Positions 16,335 to 24,489 of a stretch of 64,000 nucleotides of DNA are shown here, one piece after another. The notes below the pieces were generated by a model. It did not search any database, was not told the origin of the DNA, and worked only from the letters and a program-made list of their open reading frames with translations. The DNA is from an uncultured Helcococcus sp. (GTDB lineage Bacteria; Bacillota; Clostridia; Tissierellales; Peptoniphilaceae): assembly GCA_937926545.1 (NCBI GenBank), contig CALAZW010000066.1, forward strand, positions 1 through 64,000, in the 5' to 3' direction. The position numbers and the translations under genes were made by a program. Positions within the stretch are counted from its first letter, which is position 1. Each line of letters starts with the position of its first letter.

Positions 16335-16984
16335 TCTCCCTCCTTGTAGGTAATGGCGACCCCATCGCCTATTGGTATAACTGAGGTAGTTAAGTTTTCA
16401 GTGCTAGTAAGTATATCCAAGTATTTTCTTATTCTAGTTACAATGGTCTTCTTCCTTCTAACAACCAAACTATCATCTGCAATCATAGCCTTGTATAAAA
16501 TATTATCAGAAACTATTATGGCCTCATCTTCCAACAAGGGCATAACCTTTTTAAGGTATTTAATATATTGGCCCTTGGCTGCATCTATAAATACCATATC
16601 AAACTTTCCATCCATATCATCCAAGACCAAGGCTGCATCACCTAGTAAAACCTCTATCCTATCATCTAAACCATTGTTTTTTATATTAGAGTCAGCTATT
16701 TCCTTCATCTCTTCTCTAATCTCTATGGTTTTAATAATAGTTTCATCAGATGAGGCAGAAGCCATAAGGATTGATGAATATCCTATGGCTGTACCTATCT
16801 CTAATATTTTCTTTGGTTTATATATCTTTATAATGGTTTTTAAGAGTTCTCCAACTTCCCTTTGTACAATAGGAACCTGATTTTCTTCACCATATTGTCT
16901 TATTTCTTCTATATAAGTCTCATCCTTCCCATCGTAAAGACTGTGAAGGTAATCGACTACCTTATCATTATTTATTCTTGACAT
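16322..16984 (-). CDS. trmR: SAM-dependent O-methyltransferase, tRNA 5-hydroxyuridine methylase (TrmR-like)
   Basis: A 220-residue class I methyltransferase of the COMT-like (Methyltransf_3) family. The SAM loop is I-L-E-I-G-T-A-I-G-Y-S (near residue 60), followed by the acidic motif T-I-E-I, a F-I-D-A-A-K-G segment near 132 and D-N-I-L-Y near 158. In Bacillus subtilis the orthologous YrrM/TrmR methylates tRNA 5-hydroxyuridine to mo5U and is encoded beside U32 genes, exactly as here. It overlaps both RNase J (17 nt) and trhP (13 nt). Confidence 0.87.
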   Translation of the reverse strand: MSRINNDKVVDYLHSLYDGKDETYIEEIRQYGEENQVPIVQREVGELLKTIIKIYKPKKILEIGTAIGYSSILMASASSDETIIKTIEIREEMKEIADSNIKNNGLDDRIEVLLGDAALVLDDMDGKFDMVFIDAAKGQYIKYLKKVMPLLEDEAIIVSDNILYKAMIADDSLVVRRKKTIVTRIRKYLDILTSTENLTTSVIPIGDGVAITYKEGECKI

Positions 16985-18662
16985 CTGTATCCACTTCCAT
17001 AATTATTGGTATAATCATTGGATCTCTTTTTATCTCAGTGTATACATAGGATTTCAACCTATCTCTTATTAAATATTTAATATAGTTTATATCTGTAATA
17101 TTTTTCTTTTCTGCTTCCTTCATCACATTTAAGATGACTCTTCTAGCATTTCCTATTATATCCTTAGATTCCTTAACGTATACAAAACCTCTAGATATTA
17201 TTTCTGGTGATCCAACTAATCTCTTGGTCTTCTTATCAACATTTAATACTACGGTAATTAATCCTTCTTCTGACAAGTGTTTTCTATCTCTTAATACCAC
17301 ATTTCCAACGTCACCAATACCCAAGCCGTCAACTAGAACATTACCAGCTGGAACTTGTCCATTGATTTTTCCGCTATACTTGTCAAATTCATAGATACTA
17401 CCGTTTTTACCTATTAAGATGTTTTCAGGTCTTACCCCTACTTGTTCAGCCAACTTGGCATGCATCTTTAAGTGTCTCTTTTCACCGTGAACTGGTATAA
17501 AGTACTTAGGTCTAACAAGTGATAACATTAACTTTAATTCTTCCTGGCAGGCATGGCCTGAAACGTGAACATCTGCCAACTTGGAATAAACCACATCACA
17601 ACCTAGTTCTGTTAAGTTGTTAATAACATCTCCCATGGATTCTTCGTTTCCTGGTATAGGTGTTGCTGAAATGATAACTGTATCATTTGGCATTAACTTA
17701 ACCTTTCTGTGTTCTGATTTTGCCAGTCTGGTTAAAGCACTCATTGGCTCACCTTGACTTCCTGTGGTAAGCATTACTATATCACTAGGATTGTATTTAT
17801 CTATTTTATTAATATTTACCATGGTTTCTTTTTTAATCTTTAAATAACCTAATTCTATGGCTATTTTCACGTTGTTTTCCATGGATCTACCAGTGATTAC
17901 CAACTTTCTATCATAGTATTCAGTTGCGTCTATTACCTGTTGAACCCTGTGTAGGTTGGAAGCAAAAGTAGCTACAACAATTCTTTCCTTAGCTGAAGCA
18001 AAAACTTGCTTAAAAGTATCTCCTACTATGATTTCACTCATGGTATAACCTGGTCTTTCAACGTTTGTACTATCAGATAGTAGGGCTAAAACTCCCTCAC
18101 TACCCAATTGGGCAAATCTTTGAAGGTCCATATGAACGCCATCTATAGGTGTATAATCCACCTTAAAGTCTCCTGTAAATATAATCACACCCACTGGTGA
18201 GTGAATAGCTATAGATGTTGCATCTGGTATTGAGTGGTTAACACTGATAAACTCAATGTCAAAATCTCCTAATTTTATTGTTTGACCAGGGTGAACAATC
18301 TTTAATAGTGATGTATCCAATCTATGTTCTTTTAGTTTAACTTCTATTAATCCTAATGTAAGTCTAGTCGCGTAAACCCTTACATCAAATTTCTTTAGGA
18401 AATATGGAACAGCCCCGATGTGATCCTCGTGTCCATGTGTTATAACTAATCCCTTAATCTTATCCTTATTTTGTTCTAGGTAGCTAAAGTCTGGTATTAC
18501 TATATCTACCCCTAACATTGTGTCATCTGGAAAAGTAAGACCTGCGTCTACAATAATTATTTGATTATTGTACTCTACTGCAGTCATATTCTTTCCTATT
18601 TCTCCTACTCCTCCAAGAGGAATTATCTTTAATTTTTTATTCCTATTATTACGCTTATTCAA
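16968..18662 (-). CDS. rnj: Ribonuclease J
   Basis: A 564-residue metallo-beta-lactamase/beta-CASP nuclease with 5'-to-3' exonuclease and endonuclease activity on RNA. The zinc-binding H-G-H-E-D-H-I-G lies near residue 76, beta-CASP from about 215, and the later H-V-S-G-H-A and V-H-G-E-K-R-H-L motifs near 368 and 394. The start is a TTG (18660-18662), preceded by AAGGA; the next in-frame Met (residue 26) would cut into the fold. One RNase J is seen here; a J2 paralogue may exist elsewhere. It lies between a DUF1292 gene and trmR. Confidence 0.95.
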   Translation of the reverse strand: MNKRNNRNKKLKIIPLGGVGEIGKNMTAVEYNNQIIIVDAGLTFPDDTMLGVDIVIPDFSYLEQNKDKIKGLVITHGHEDHIGAVPYFLKKFDVRVYATRLTLGLIEVKLKEHRLDTSLLKIVHPGQTIKLGDFDIEFISVNHSIPDATSIAIHSPVGVIIFTGDFKVDYTPIDGVHMDLQRFAQLGSEGVLALLSDSTNVERPGYTMSEIIVGDTFKQVFASAKERIVVATFASNLHRVQQVIDATEYYDRKLVITGRSMENNVKIAIELGYLKIKKETMVNINKIDKYNPSDIVMLTTGSQGEPMSALTRLAKSEHRKVKLMPNDTVIISATPIPGNEESMGDVINNLTELGCDVVYSKLADVHVSGHACQEELKLMLSLVRPKYFIPVHGEKRHLKMHAKLAEQVGVRPENILIGKNGSIYEFDKYSGKINGQVPAGNVLVDGLGIGDVGNVVLRDRKHLSEEGLITVVLNVDKKTKRLVGSPEIISRGFVYVKESKDIIGNARRVILNVMKEAEKKNITDINYIKYLIRDRLKSYVYTEIKRDPMIIPIIMEVDTDVKNK

Positions 18663-18684
18663 TTTATCATCCTTCCTTATTGCT

Positions 18685-18918
18685 TTAATTTAAATCATCA
18701 AGCAACTCCATATAAAAGGACATAACTTCATCAAATTCCTGTTGATTATCAATTGTTGAAAAGAATGTTTCATTCCCTTCAATTTTTATTTCCAATAAAT
18801 ATATTTCTTCTGTTTCACTATTTAGCAAAGATGCGTAATCTTTATCATCTATGCCAAAAGTATCCAGTAATTCGAATTCTATGTCCTTGTTTCCATCATT
18901 AAGTATAATCTTATCCAT
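18685..18918 (-). CDS. DUF1292 protein (YrzB-like), short form
   Basis: A 77-residue acidic protein with the DUF1292 pattern: I-E-F-E-L-L-D-T-F, then D-Y-A-S-L-L, then E-I-Y-L-L-E-I, and a final Q-Q-E-F-D-E-V helix. No metal-binding tail, in contrast to the paralogue at 10650-11147. It sits after ruvX as yrzB does in B. subtilis (alaS-yrzL-yrrK-yrzB). Function unknown. Confidence 0.85.
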   Translation of the reverse strand: MDKIILNDGNKDIEFELLDTFGIDDKDYASLLNSETEEIYLLEIKIEGNETFFSTIDNQQEFDEVMSFYMELLDDLN

Positions 18919-18925
18919 AATAACC

Positions 18926-19336
18926 TCAATTTCTATCTAAATACGTTTGTAGTATAAATGTAGCTGCAAGCTTATCGATATGCTTTTTTCTATTTTCCCT
19001 TCTAACCTTGGTTTCGATTAAAACTCTTTCAGCTGATACAGTTGAAAGTCTTTCATCGATGTAAATTATTTCATTATCTACTGATTTTTTTAGTAAATCA
19101 ACAAAACTTAAAACCCTTTGGCCTGAAGGTCCAACAGTGTTATTCATATTATAGGGCATGCCTATGATTATTTTTGAAACATTTTCTGCTTTTATTATTT
19201 CTATTAATTCCTTGATATCTTCATCAATATTAGTTCTTTTTATCGTCTTGTGAGCACTTGCAAACATGTGCATAGGATCGCTTAATGCAACTCCTATAGT
19301 CTTTGTGCCCAAATCTAATCCCATATATCTATCCAT
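18926..19336 (-). CDS. ruvX: RuvX/YqgF-type RNase H-fold nuclease
   Basis: A 136-residue RNase H-like protein with the family start R-Y-M-G-L-D-L-G-T-K-T-I-G-V-A-L-S-D (catalytic aspartate in D-L-G), G-M-P-Y-N-M-N near residue 73 and Y-I-D-E-R-L-S-T near 96. Homologues process pre-16S rRNA 5' ends and were also called putative Holliday junction resolvases. It lies between ireB and the short DUF1292 gene in the conserved alaS operon. Confidence 0.93.
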   Translation of the reverse strand: MDRYMGLDLGTKTIGVALSDPMHMFASAHKTIKRTNIDEDIKELIEIIKAENVSKIIIGMPYNMNNTVGPSGQRVLSFVDLLKKSVDNEIIYIDERLSTVSAERVLIETKVRRENRKKHIDKLAATFILQTYLDRN

Positions 19337-19354
19337 AAATCACCTTATCAACAC

Positions 19355-19385
19355 AATAGGTAGAAATGAACAATTTCTACCTATT
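19355..19385 (-). other. Perfect hairpin between ireB and ruvX
   Basis: A 13-bp perfect inverted repeat (19355-19367 with 19373-19385) around a 5-nt loop, in the 58-nt gap after the ireB stop. No T-run follows on the minus strand, so it is not a standard intrinsic terminator; an RNA stability, processing or partial attenuation element is more likely. Confidence 0.6.
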
Positions 19386-19394
19386 CCTTCATAA

Positions 19395-19667
19395 CTATTT
19401 TTCATTAATGTTATTGTTTTTTAAGTAAAAAGCCAACAATTCTTCTAGTAGTTCATTTCTATCTACTTGTCTTATTAATTTTCTTGCACCATTGTGGCTG
19501 GTTATATAGGTTGGATCGCCTGATAATATATATCCAATAATTTGGTTTTCAGGGTCATATCCCTTTTCATTTAATGACCTATATACATTACTTATTATTT
19601 CAACTATTTCATCCTTGCCTTCTCTAGGCATTTTAAAAAGCATTGTTTCATTAAAATCTTTAGACAT
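19395..19667 (-). CDS. ireB: IreB-family regulatory phosphoprotein (UPF0297, YrzL)
   Basis: A 90-residue protein carrying the family's near-invariant pattern: M-F at about 10, G-Y-D-P-x-x-Q-I-I-G-Y-I-L-S-G-D-P-T-Y-I-T-S-H-x-x-A-R in the middle (about 37-65) and L-I-R-x-x-D-R-x-E-L-L-E-E-L-L. In Enterococcus IreB is phosphorylated by the PASTA kinase IreK and affects cephalosporin tolerance. The N-terminal threonine (M-S-K-D-F-N-E-T) is the candidate phosphosite. AGGAGG precedes the ATG; alaS lies directly upstream. Confidence 0.93.
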   Translation of the reverse strand: MSKDFNETMLFKMPREGKDEIVEIISNVYRSLNEKGYDPENQIIGYILSGDPTYITSHNGARKLIRQVDRNELLEELLAFYLKNNNINEK

Positions 19668-19676
19668 AATAACCTC

Positions 19677-22283
19677 CTATTTTAGGTTTTCTTCGATAAA
19701 CTCTCTTACTTTCTCTAAAGCCATATCAACCTTATCAATATCTCTTCCACCAGCTGATGCAAAGTCAGGTCTTCCCCCTCCATTTCCACCAGTTAGTTGA
19801 GCTACATATCTAACTATTTGTCCAGCATTTAATCCTCTTTTTGTTAATTCTTTTGCTATAGATGATAAGAAAACAACCTTGCCTTCATTTACTGATGCAA
19901 ATACGATAACCAGGTCATCATACTTATTTTTCATCTTATCACTGATACTTCTCATTTGATCCATATCCATGCCGTCAAATTTATTAACCAAAAGTTTAAT
20001 ATCATTTACTTCCACCATGTCATTTTCCAATTCACTTATAAGGATATTTTCCTTGATGGAGTTTAATGATTTAATTTCATTATTAAGATTTTTATTTTCA
20101 TTTAGTAAATCATCAATTTTATGTGAAATATTATTGGCCTTTACTTTTAATTGTCCTGCCAGGCTTGATTTTTCATCTTCTAAATCATTCAAGTACTTGT
20201 ATACATTGTTACCAGTTATAGCCTCAATTCTTCTAACTCCTGCTGCTATACCTGACTCTGATACTATCTTTAACATTTGAATGTCAGCTGTGTTATCAAC
20301 GTGGCAACCACCACATAACTCAGTTGAAAAATCACCCATTTTTACAACCCTTACCTCATCTTGATACTTGTCTTCAAATAAGCCTATAGCCCCAAAATCT
20401 TGTGATTCCTTTAAGCTCATGTATAAAACATCAACTTCTGAACCCAAGAAGATTTCTCTATTGGCTATTTCTTCAATTTTCTTTAAGTCTTCAAAACTTA
20501 TAGCCTCAAAGTGGGTAAAGTCAAATCTCAATCTCTCATCTGTAACCAAGGAACCTGCCTGATTAATATGGTCTCCCAATACTAATTTTAAGGCCTTGTG
20601 TAAAACATGAGTTGCTGAGTGGTTCTTAATAATATTTTTTCTTCTCACATAATCAATTTCTGCTAGAGCGTCATCATCAGTCTTTAGACTTCCTTCTAGG
20701 ACTTCTACTATATGATAGAAAACTTGATCTGGAGTTCTTTGAGTGTCAATTACCTTTAATTTATAATTATCTCCGCTTATGAAACCAGTGTCTCCGATTT
20801 GACCACCTGATTCAGCATAAAATGGAGTTTTATCCAATATTACTATTGCCTTGTCATCTTTTTTTATAGAGTCTACTTCTTCATTTGATTTGAAAATCTT
20901 AATTACCTTACTTTCAGACAATACATTTTCATAACCTATAAATTCTGTAGCTTCCATATTTGATAAATCCAATGAAATTTCTTCATCCCAACCACTATCA
21001 ACGTGACGGGCTTGTCTTGATTTGTTTTTTTGTTCAATCATGTTTTCATTAAATTCATCTTCATCAACATCTAAACTTTCTTCCTTTAGGATTTCCTTGG
21101 TTAAGTCAAGGGGAAAACCATAGGTATCATATAGTTTAAATGCTTTTTCACCTGATAATACTTTCTTTTCAGCATCTTTAAGCTTACTAATAAAGTTTGA
21201 TAGAATATTTAGACCTTGATCTATTGTCTCTTGGAATTTTGCTTCTTCCTGTCTTACTATCTTAAAAATTCTATCCTTAGATTCTTTTAATTCAGGATAT
21301 TCAGGAGCATATACATCCATTACTACTTCTATGATCTCTGTTAAAAACGCCCTGTCTATACCCAATAACTTTCCATGTCTATAAGCCCTTCTAATAAGTC
21401 TTCTAAGAACATAGCCCCTACCTTCATTTGATGGTATAACTCCATCATATACTAAGAAGGTCATAGCCTTAGCATGGTCCATTATTACTCTTATAGATTC
21501 ATCCACTCTATCACTTTCACCATACTTATGTCCAGATATTTCTTCTACCTTTTCCATAATTGGCTTAAAGGCCTCTAGTTCAAAAATGTTTTGAGCATCT
21601 TCCATAACTAGGGCAATTCTTTCTAATCCCATACCTGTATCTATATTAGGATGGGCAAGTGGATGGTAATTTCCGTCCTTGTCCTTGTTAAATTGAGTAA
21701 ATACCAAGTTCCAGATTTCCATGTATCTGTCATCTTCATCAAGGTAGGCTTCTCCTCTGTCATAGTGGATTTCAGAACAAGGTCCACAAGGTCCCTCTTC
21801 CAATTCCCAGAAGTTATCCTCCTTACCCAATCTTACTATTTTATCTTCTGCAAGGCCTATTTCATCCTTCCAAATATTATAGGCTTCGTCATCTTCCTTA
21901 TAAACAGTTACAAATAATCTATCTTTATCTATACCCATTTTTTCAGTTAAAAACTCCCAAGCCCAATTTATTGCTTCTCTTTTAAAATAATCTCCAAAGG
22001 AGAAATTGCCCAACATTTCAAAGTAAGTGGCATGTCTATGTGTTTTTCCCACATTATCTATATCTGCAGTACGCAAACATCTTTGGCTGGATGTAGCCCT
22101 GTCTTTTGACATTTTCTTATTTCCTATGAAATAATCTTTTAATGGAGCCATCCCAGCATTTATTAATAATAAACTCTTATCCTTTTCAGGTATAAGAGAA
22201 TAGCTCTTTAATCTAATGTGATCTTTACTTTCAAAAAAATCTAAATACTCTTTTCTAATTTCGTTTAATCCTTTTTTTCCCAC
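19677..22283 (-). CDS. alaS: Alanyl-tRNA synthetase
   Basis: An 868-residue class II synthetase that charges tRNA-Ala. In order: catalytic core (to about 240), tRNA-binding region, editing domain with N-H-S-A-T-H-V-L-H near residue 560 and C-G-G-C-H near 660, a coiled-coil, and a DHHA1-type C-terminus with G-G-N-G-G-G-R-P-D-F-A. The start is a GTG, 7 nt after AAGGAG. It is the first gene of the long operon and has an extended -10 at 22310-22318; no T-box is visible in the short leader. Confidence 0.97.
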   Translation of the reverse strand: MGKKGLNEIRKEYLDFFESKDHIRLKSYSLIPEKDKSLLLINAGMAPLKDYFIGNKKMSKDRATSSQRCLRTADIDNVGKTHRHATYFEMLGNFSFGDYFKREAINWAWEFLTEKMGIDKDRLFVTVYKEDDEAYNIWKDEIGLAEDKIVRLGKEDNFWELEEGPCGPCSEIHYDRGEAYLDEDDRYMEIWNLVFTQFNKDKDGNYHPLAHPNIDTGMGLERIALVMEDAQNIFELEAFKPIMEKVEEISGHKYGESDRVDESIRVIMDHAKAMTFLVYDGVIPSNEGRGYVLRRLIRRAYRHGKLLGIDRAFLTEIIEVVMDVYAPEYPELKESKDRIFKIVRQEEAKFQETIDQGLNILSNFISKLKDAEKKVLSGEKAFKLYDTYGFPLDLTKEILKEESLDVDEDEFNENMIEQKNKSRQARHVDSGWDEEISLDLSNMEATEFIGYENVLSESKVIKIFKSNEEVDSIKKDDKAIVILDKTPFYAESGGQIGDTGFISGDNYKLKVIDTQRTPDQVFYHIVEVLEGSLKTDDDALAEIDYVRRKNIIKNHSATHVLHKALKLVLGDHINQAGSLVTDERLRFDFTHFEAISFEDLKKIEEIANREIFLGSEVDVLYMSLKESQDFGAIGLFEDKYQDEVRVVKMGDFSTELCGGCHVDNTADIQMLKIVSESGIAAGVRRIEAITGNNVYKYLNDLEDEKSSLAGQLKVKANNISHKIDDLLNENKNLNNEIKSLNSIKENILISELENDMVEVNDIKLLVNKFDGMDMDQMRSISDKMKNKYDDLVIVFASVNEGKVVFLSSIAKELTKRGLNAGQIVRYVAQLTGGNGGGRPDFASAGGRDIDKVDMALEKVREFIEENLK

Positions 22284-22309
22284 AATATATCTCCTTAATA
22301 ATATTAATA

Positions 22310-22318
22310 ATTATATCA
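22310..22318 (-). promoter_or_regulatory. Extended -10 element upstream of alaS
   Basis: TGATATAAT on the minus strand, about 27 nt before the GTG start. The -35 region is poor. It lies in the gap after the Rrf2 gene, so alaS may be both read through from Rrf2 and started here. Confidence 0.5.
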
Positions 22319-22341
22319 TATTACGCAAATAATCTATAGTA

Positions 22342-22731
22342 TTATATCATATCCTTCAATGTTTTATTGTCTACAACACTGTTTACTGCCTCATCTATTT
22401 CAACAAAAATATTCCTGGTCTTACAGTCATATTGCCTACATTTAAAAGATTCCACACAGTCTGACGAGGATATGCTTCCCTCCAAACTTCTTAAAACCTC
22501 TCCTATGGTTATTTCATCTGGCGCTCTATTTAACTGATAACCACCATTCTTTCCCCTAAAACTTTTTACTATTCCGTCCTTCTTTAGCCTTCTTAGTAAT
22601 TGTTCCAAATATGTATCACTTAAAAATAGCTTATCAACCATATAACTCAAGGAAATCGGACCATCTTCATAGTGTTCAGCCAAAAAGTAGGCCGCTCTTA
22701 GTCCATACTTACTTCTAGTTGTTAATCTCAT
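22342..22731 (-). CDS. Rrf2/IscR-family transcriptional regulator
   Basis: A 129-residue winged-helix repressor. The helix-turn-helix spans about 25-60 (L-S-D-T-Y-L-E-Q-L-L-R-R-L) and is followed by F-R-G-K-N-G-G-Y. Three cysteines at 92, 98 and 103 are spaced almost as in E. coli IscR (92, 98, 104), so binding of a [2Fe-2S] cluster is likely. In many Firmicutes this gene precedes iscS-iscU-mnmA-alaS; here alaS follows directly and the isc genes are absent. It is divergent from the second yitT gene, a possible target. Confidence 0.88.
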   Translation of the reverse strand: MRLTTRSKYGLRAAYFLAEHYEDGPISLSYMVDKLFLSDTYLEQLLRRLKKDGIVKSFRGKNGGYQLNRAPDEITIGEVLRSLEGSISSSDCVESFKCRQYDCKTRNIFVEIDEAVNSVVDNKTLKDMI

Positions 22732-22795
22732 CTCATACCCCTTCTAAATTCTATTTATATATTAATAAATATTGTATCTTAAGTAAAGCAGTATA

Positions 22796-22827
22796 TTGAT
22801 TATATACGAACATAGTGATAAAATCAC
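22796..22827 (+). promoter_or_regulatory. Promoter of the second yitT gene with a palindrome over the -10
   Basis: TTGATT (22796-22801), 17 nt, then TAAAAT (22819-22824) with an extended TGA. The inverted repeat GTGAT-AAA-ATCAC (22815-22827) covers the -10, a good place for a repressor; the divergent Rrf2 regulator is one candidate. Confidence 0.55.
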
Positions 22828-22853
22828 ATATTATATCAAATTTAGGAGAGGAC

Positions 22854-23753
22854 ATGATTAAAAATATTAAGTTAAGACCTGACATAGGTAAGGAACACAA
22901 ACCTATGACCAAGACCAAAGAGTACTTTTTACTCAACATTGCAATTATTCTTATTTCCATTGGCGTTTACTTTTTTAAGTTTCCCAATCACTTTGCCTTT
23001 GGCGGCGTCAGCGGGATTTCGATTATTATTGGTTCAGTTTCCAATAGCCTATCGCCAGGTACAGTTGTACTAATACTAAATATAGCCCTTTTACTTTTAG
23101 GATTCGCTGTTTTTGGACGTGATTTTGGCTTTAAAACCGCCTATGCATCCATACTCTTATCCCTATTAATAAAAGTCTATGAGTATTTTATTCCCATGAC
23201 TGGCCCCCTTACTAATATTCCCATGCTTGAACTAATTTACGCTGTGGTTCTTCCTGGAATTGGGGCAGCCTTACTTTTTAATATTAAGGCATCATCTGGG
23301 GGAACAGATATTTTGGCTATGATTTTTAAGAAATTTACCCACTTTGATATTGGTAAGGCCCTTTTTGCCACCGATATTATTATTACCCTAACCACATTTG
23401 CTATCTTTGATACACAAACAGCCCTTTTATCCATTCTAGGACTTTTTAGCAAATCTCTTTTGGTTGATGTTACCATCCAAAATATTAATAGGGTTAAATA
23501 CTTTACCATTATCACAGAAAAACCTGACACAATTATAGACTATATACTAGTCAATCTGCACAGGGGGGGATCCAAGTTCCAAGTTGAAGGACTTTATAGC
23601 AAAAACAAGAGAACTGTAATAAAGGTTGTTGTAAGCAACTATGAGGCAGTACTTCTAAGGGACTTTATAACGCAAGAAGATCCTCAAGCCTTTATCACCA
23701 TCTTAAATACCAGTCAAATTATAGGTAAAGGTTTTTATTTTAACCATTTTTAA
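22854..23753 (+). CDS. YitT-family membrane protein (second copy)
   Basis: A 299-residue membrane protein with the same plan as the product of 14242-15096: hydrophobic helices over about 25-210 with F-G-G-V-S-G-I-S and S-S-G-G-T-D-I-L motifs, then a DUF2179 domain ending E-D-P-Q-A-F-I. The in-frame GTG at 22815 is rejected because AGGAG at 22844-22848 is placed for ATG 22854 and the GTG lies inside the promoter. Transport or signalling role unknown. It is the only plus-strand gene between 8.7 and 44.8 kb. Confidence 0.88.
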   Translation: MIKNIKLRPDIGKEHKPMTKTKEYFLLNIAIILISIGVYFFKFPNHFAFGGVSGISIIIGSVSNSLSPGTVVLILNIALLLLGFAVFGRDFGFKTAYASILLSLLIKVYEYFIPMTGPLTNIPMLELIYAVVLPGIGAALLFNIKASSGGTDILAMIFKKFTHFDIGKALFATDIIITLTTFAIFDTQTALLSILGLFSKSLLVDVTIQNINRVKYFTIITEKPDTIIDYILVNLHRGGSKFQVEGLYSKNKRTVIKVVVSNYEAVLLRDFITQEDPQAFITILNTSQIIGKGFYFNHF

Positions 23754-23774
23754 AAGACTCCAATGGAGTCTTTT
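23752..23774. terminator. Terminator between convergent yitT and sfsA
   Basis: AAAAGACTCC pairs perfectly with GGAGTCTTTT around AAT, with A/T tails usable on both strands. It overlaps the ends of both genes. Confidence 0.85.
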
Positions 23775-24448
23775 TATATTTCATATTCAATTGGCTCATC
23801 CAAGCTTATTTCATCTTCCAAGACCAGACTATCATAGACATAGATCCCCACTCCTGCATCTTCAGCCTTCTTTAAATTTTGATAAAATTCTTCATCCCTT
23901 ATTCTATGGGGTTTAAACTTCTTAGCTCCCTTTAGTTGGATTAAAAAGACTATAGAGGCCTCATAACCTTCTTTAAGGGCTTCTATCAGTTCCAGTATGT
24001 GTTTACTCCCTCTAGTGGTTGGAGCGTCTGGAAATAGAGCTAGGCCATCTTCTTCCAAACTCACACCCTTTACTTCAACAAAACCTTTTTTACCTTGTCT
24101 TTCATAATAAATATCAAAGCGAGAATTGCCGTACTTTTTTTCTCTTTTTACCAGGTCAAAGTCTCCTTTTTCCAACATGTATTCTTCAACAACATAGTTG
24201 GGCACTTGGGAATCTATATTAACCAGCCTATCTTTCTTATAGACAGCTATGAGAGAGTACTTGGTCTTTCTGTCCTTTCTATGGCTAAAGTCCTCCAGGA
24301 TAACCTGGGCTCCCTCCACCAAAAGTTCTCCCAGCCTTCCCGTGTTTTTCACATGGGCCTTGTGAATATTTCCATCTATCTTTACCAGGGCTATAAATCT
24401 ATTGGGCCTGGATATGAACTCTGCTTTTACAATTTTCTCATACTTCAT
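23774..24448 (-). CDS. sfsA: SfsA family DNA/RNA nuclease
   Basis: A 224-residue SfsA protein. It has the family start with an OB-like domain (F-I-S-R-P-N-R-F, H-V-K-N-T-G-R-L), then the PD-(D/E)xK-like domain with R-F-D-I-Y, G-F-V-E-V-K-G-V-S-L-E and F-P-D-A-P-T-T-R-G. SfsA was named for sugar fermentation stimulation and later reported to have nuclease activity; the in vivo role is unclear. A terminator lies between murT and this gene, its U-run touching the sfsA AGGAG. Confidence 0.9.
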   Translation of the reverse strand: MKYEKIVKAEFISRPNRFIALVKIDGNIHKAHVKNTGRLGELLVEGAQVILEDFSHRKDRKTKYSLIAVYKKDRLVNIDSQVPNYVVEEYMLEKGDFDLVKREKKYGNSRFDIYYERQGKKGFVEVKGVSLEEDGLALFPDAPTTRGSKHILELIEALKEGYEASIVFLIQLKGAKKFKPHRIRDEEFYQNLKKAEDAGVGIYVYDSLVLEDEISLDEPIEYEI

Positions 24449-24458
24449 TTTATCTCCT

Positions 24459-24489
24459 AAAAAAACCTTTATGATTGCTCATAAAGGTT
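24459..24489 (-). terminator. Terminator at the end of murT
   Basis: AACCTTTATG and CATAAAGGTT form a 10-bp stem around six bases, followed on the minus strand by a run of T and then directly by the sfsA AGGAG. The stem overlaps the murT stop codon. Readthrough would be needed for sfsA unless it has its own promoter, and none is obvious. Confidence 0.75.

Noticed and set aside
16353..16880. A 175-codon plus-strand open frame
   Set aside because: It is antisense to trmR, with no ribosome site and a hydrophobic, Ser-rich composition typical of reversed AT-rich coding DNA.
22284..22341. Alanine T-box before alaS
   Set aside because: The leader is too short and lacks the TGG-containing core and terminator.
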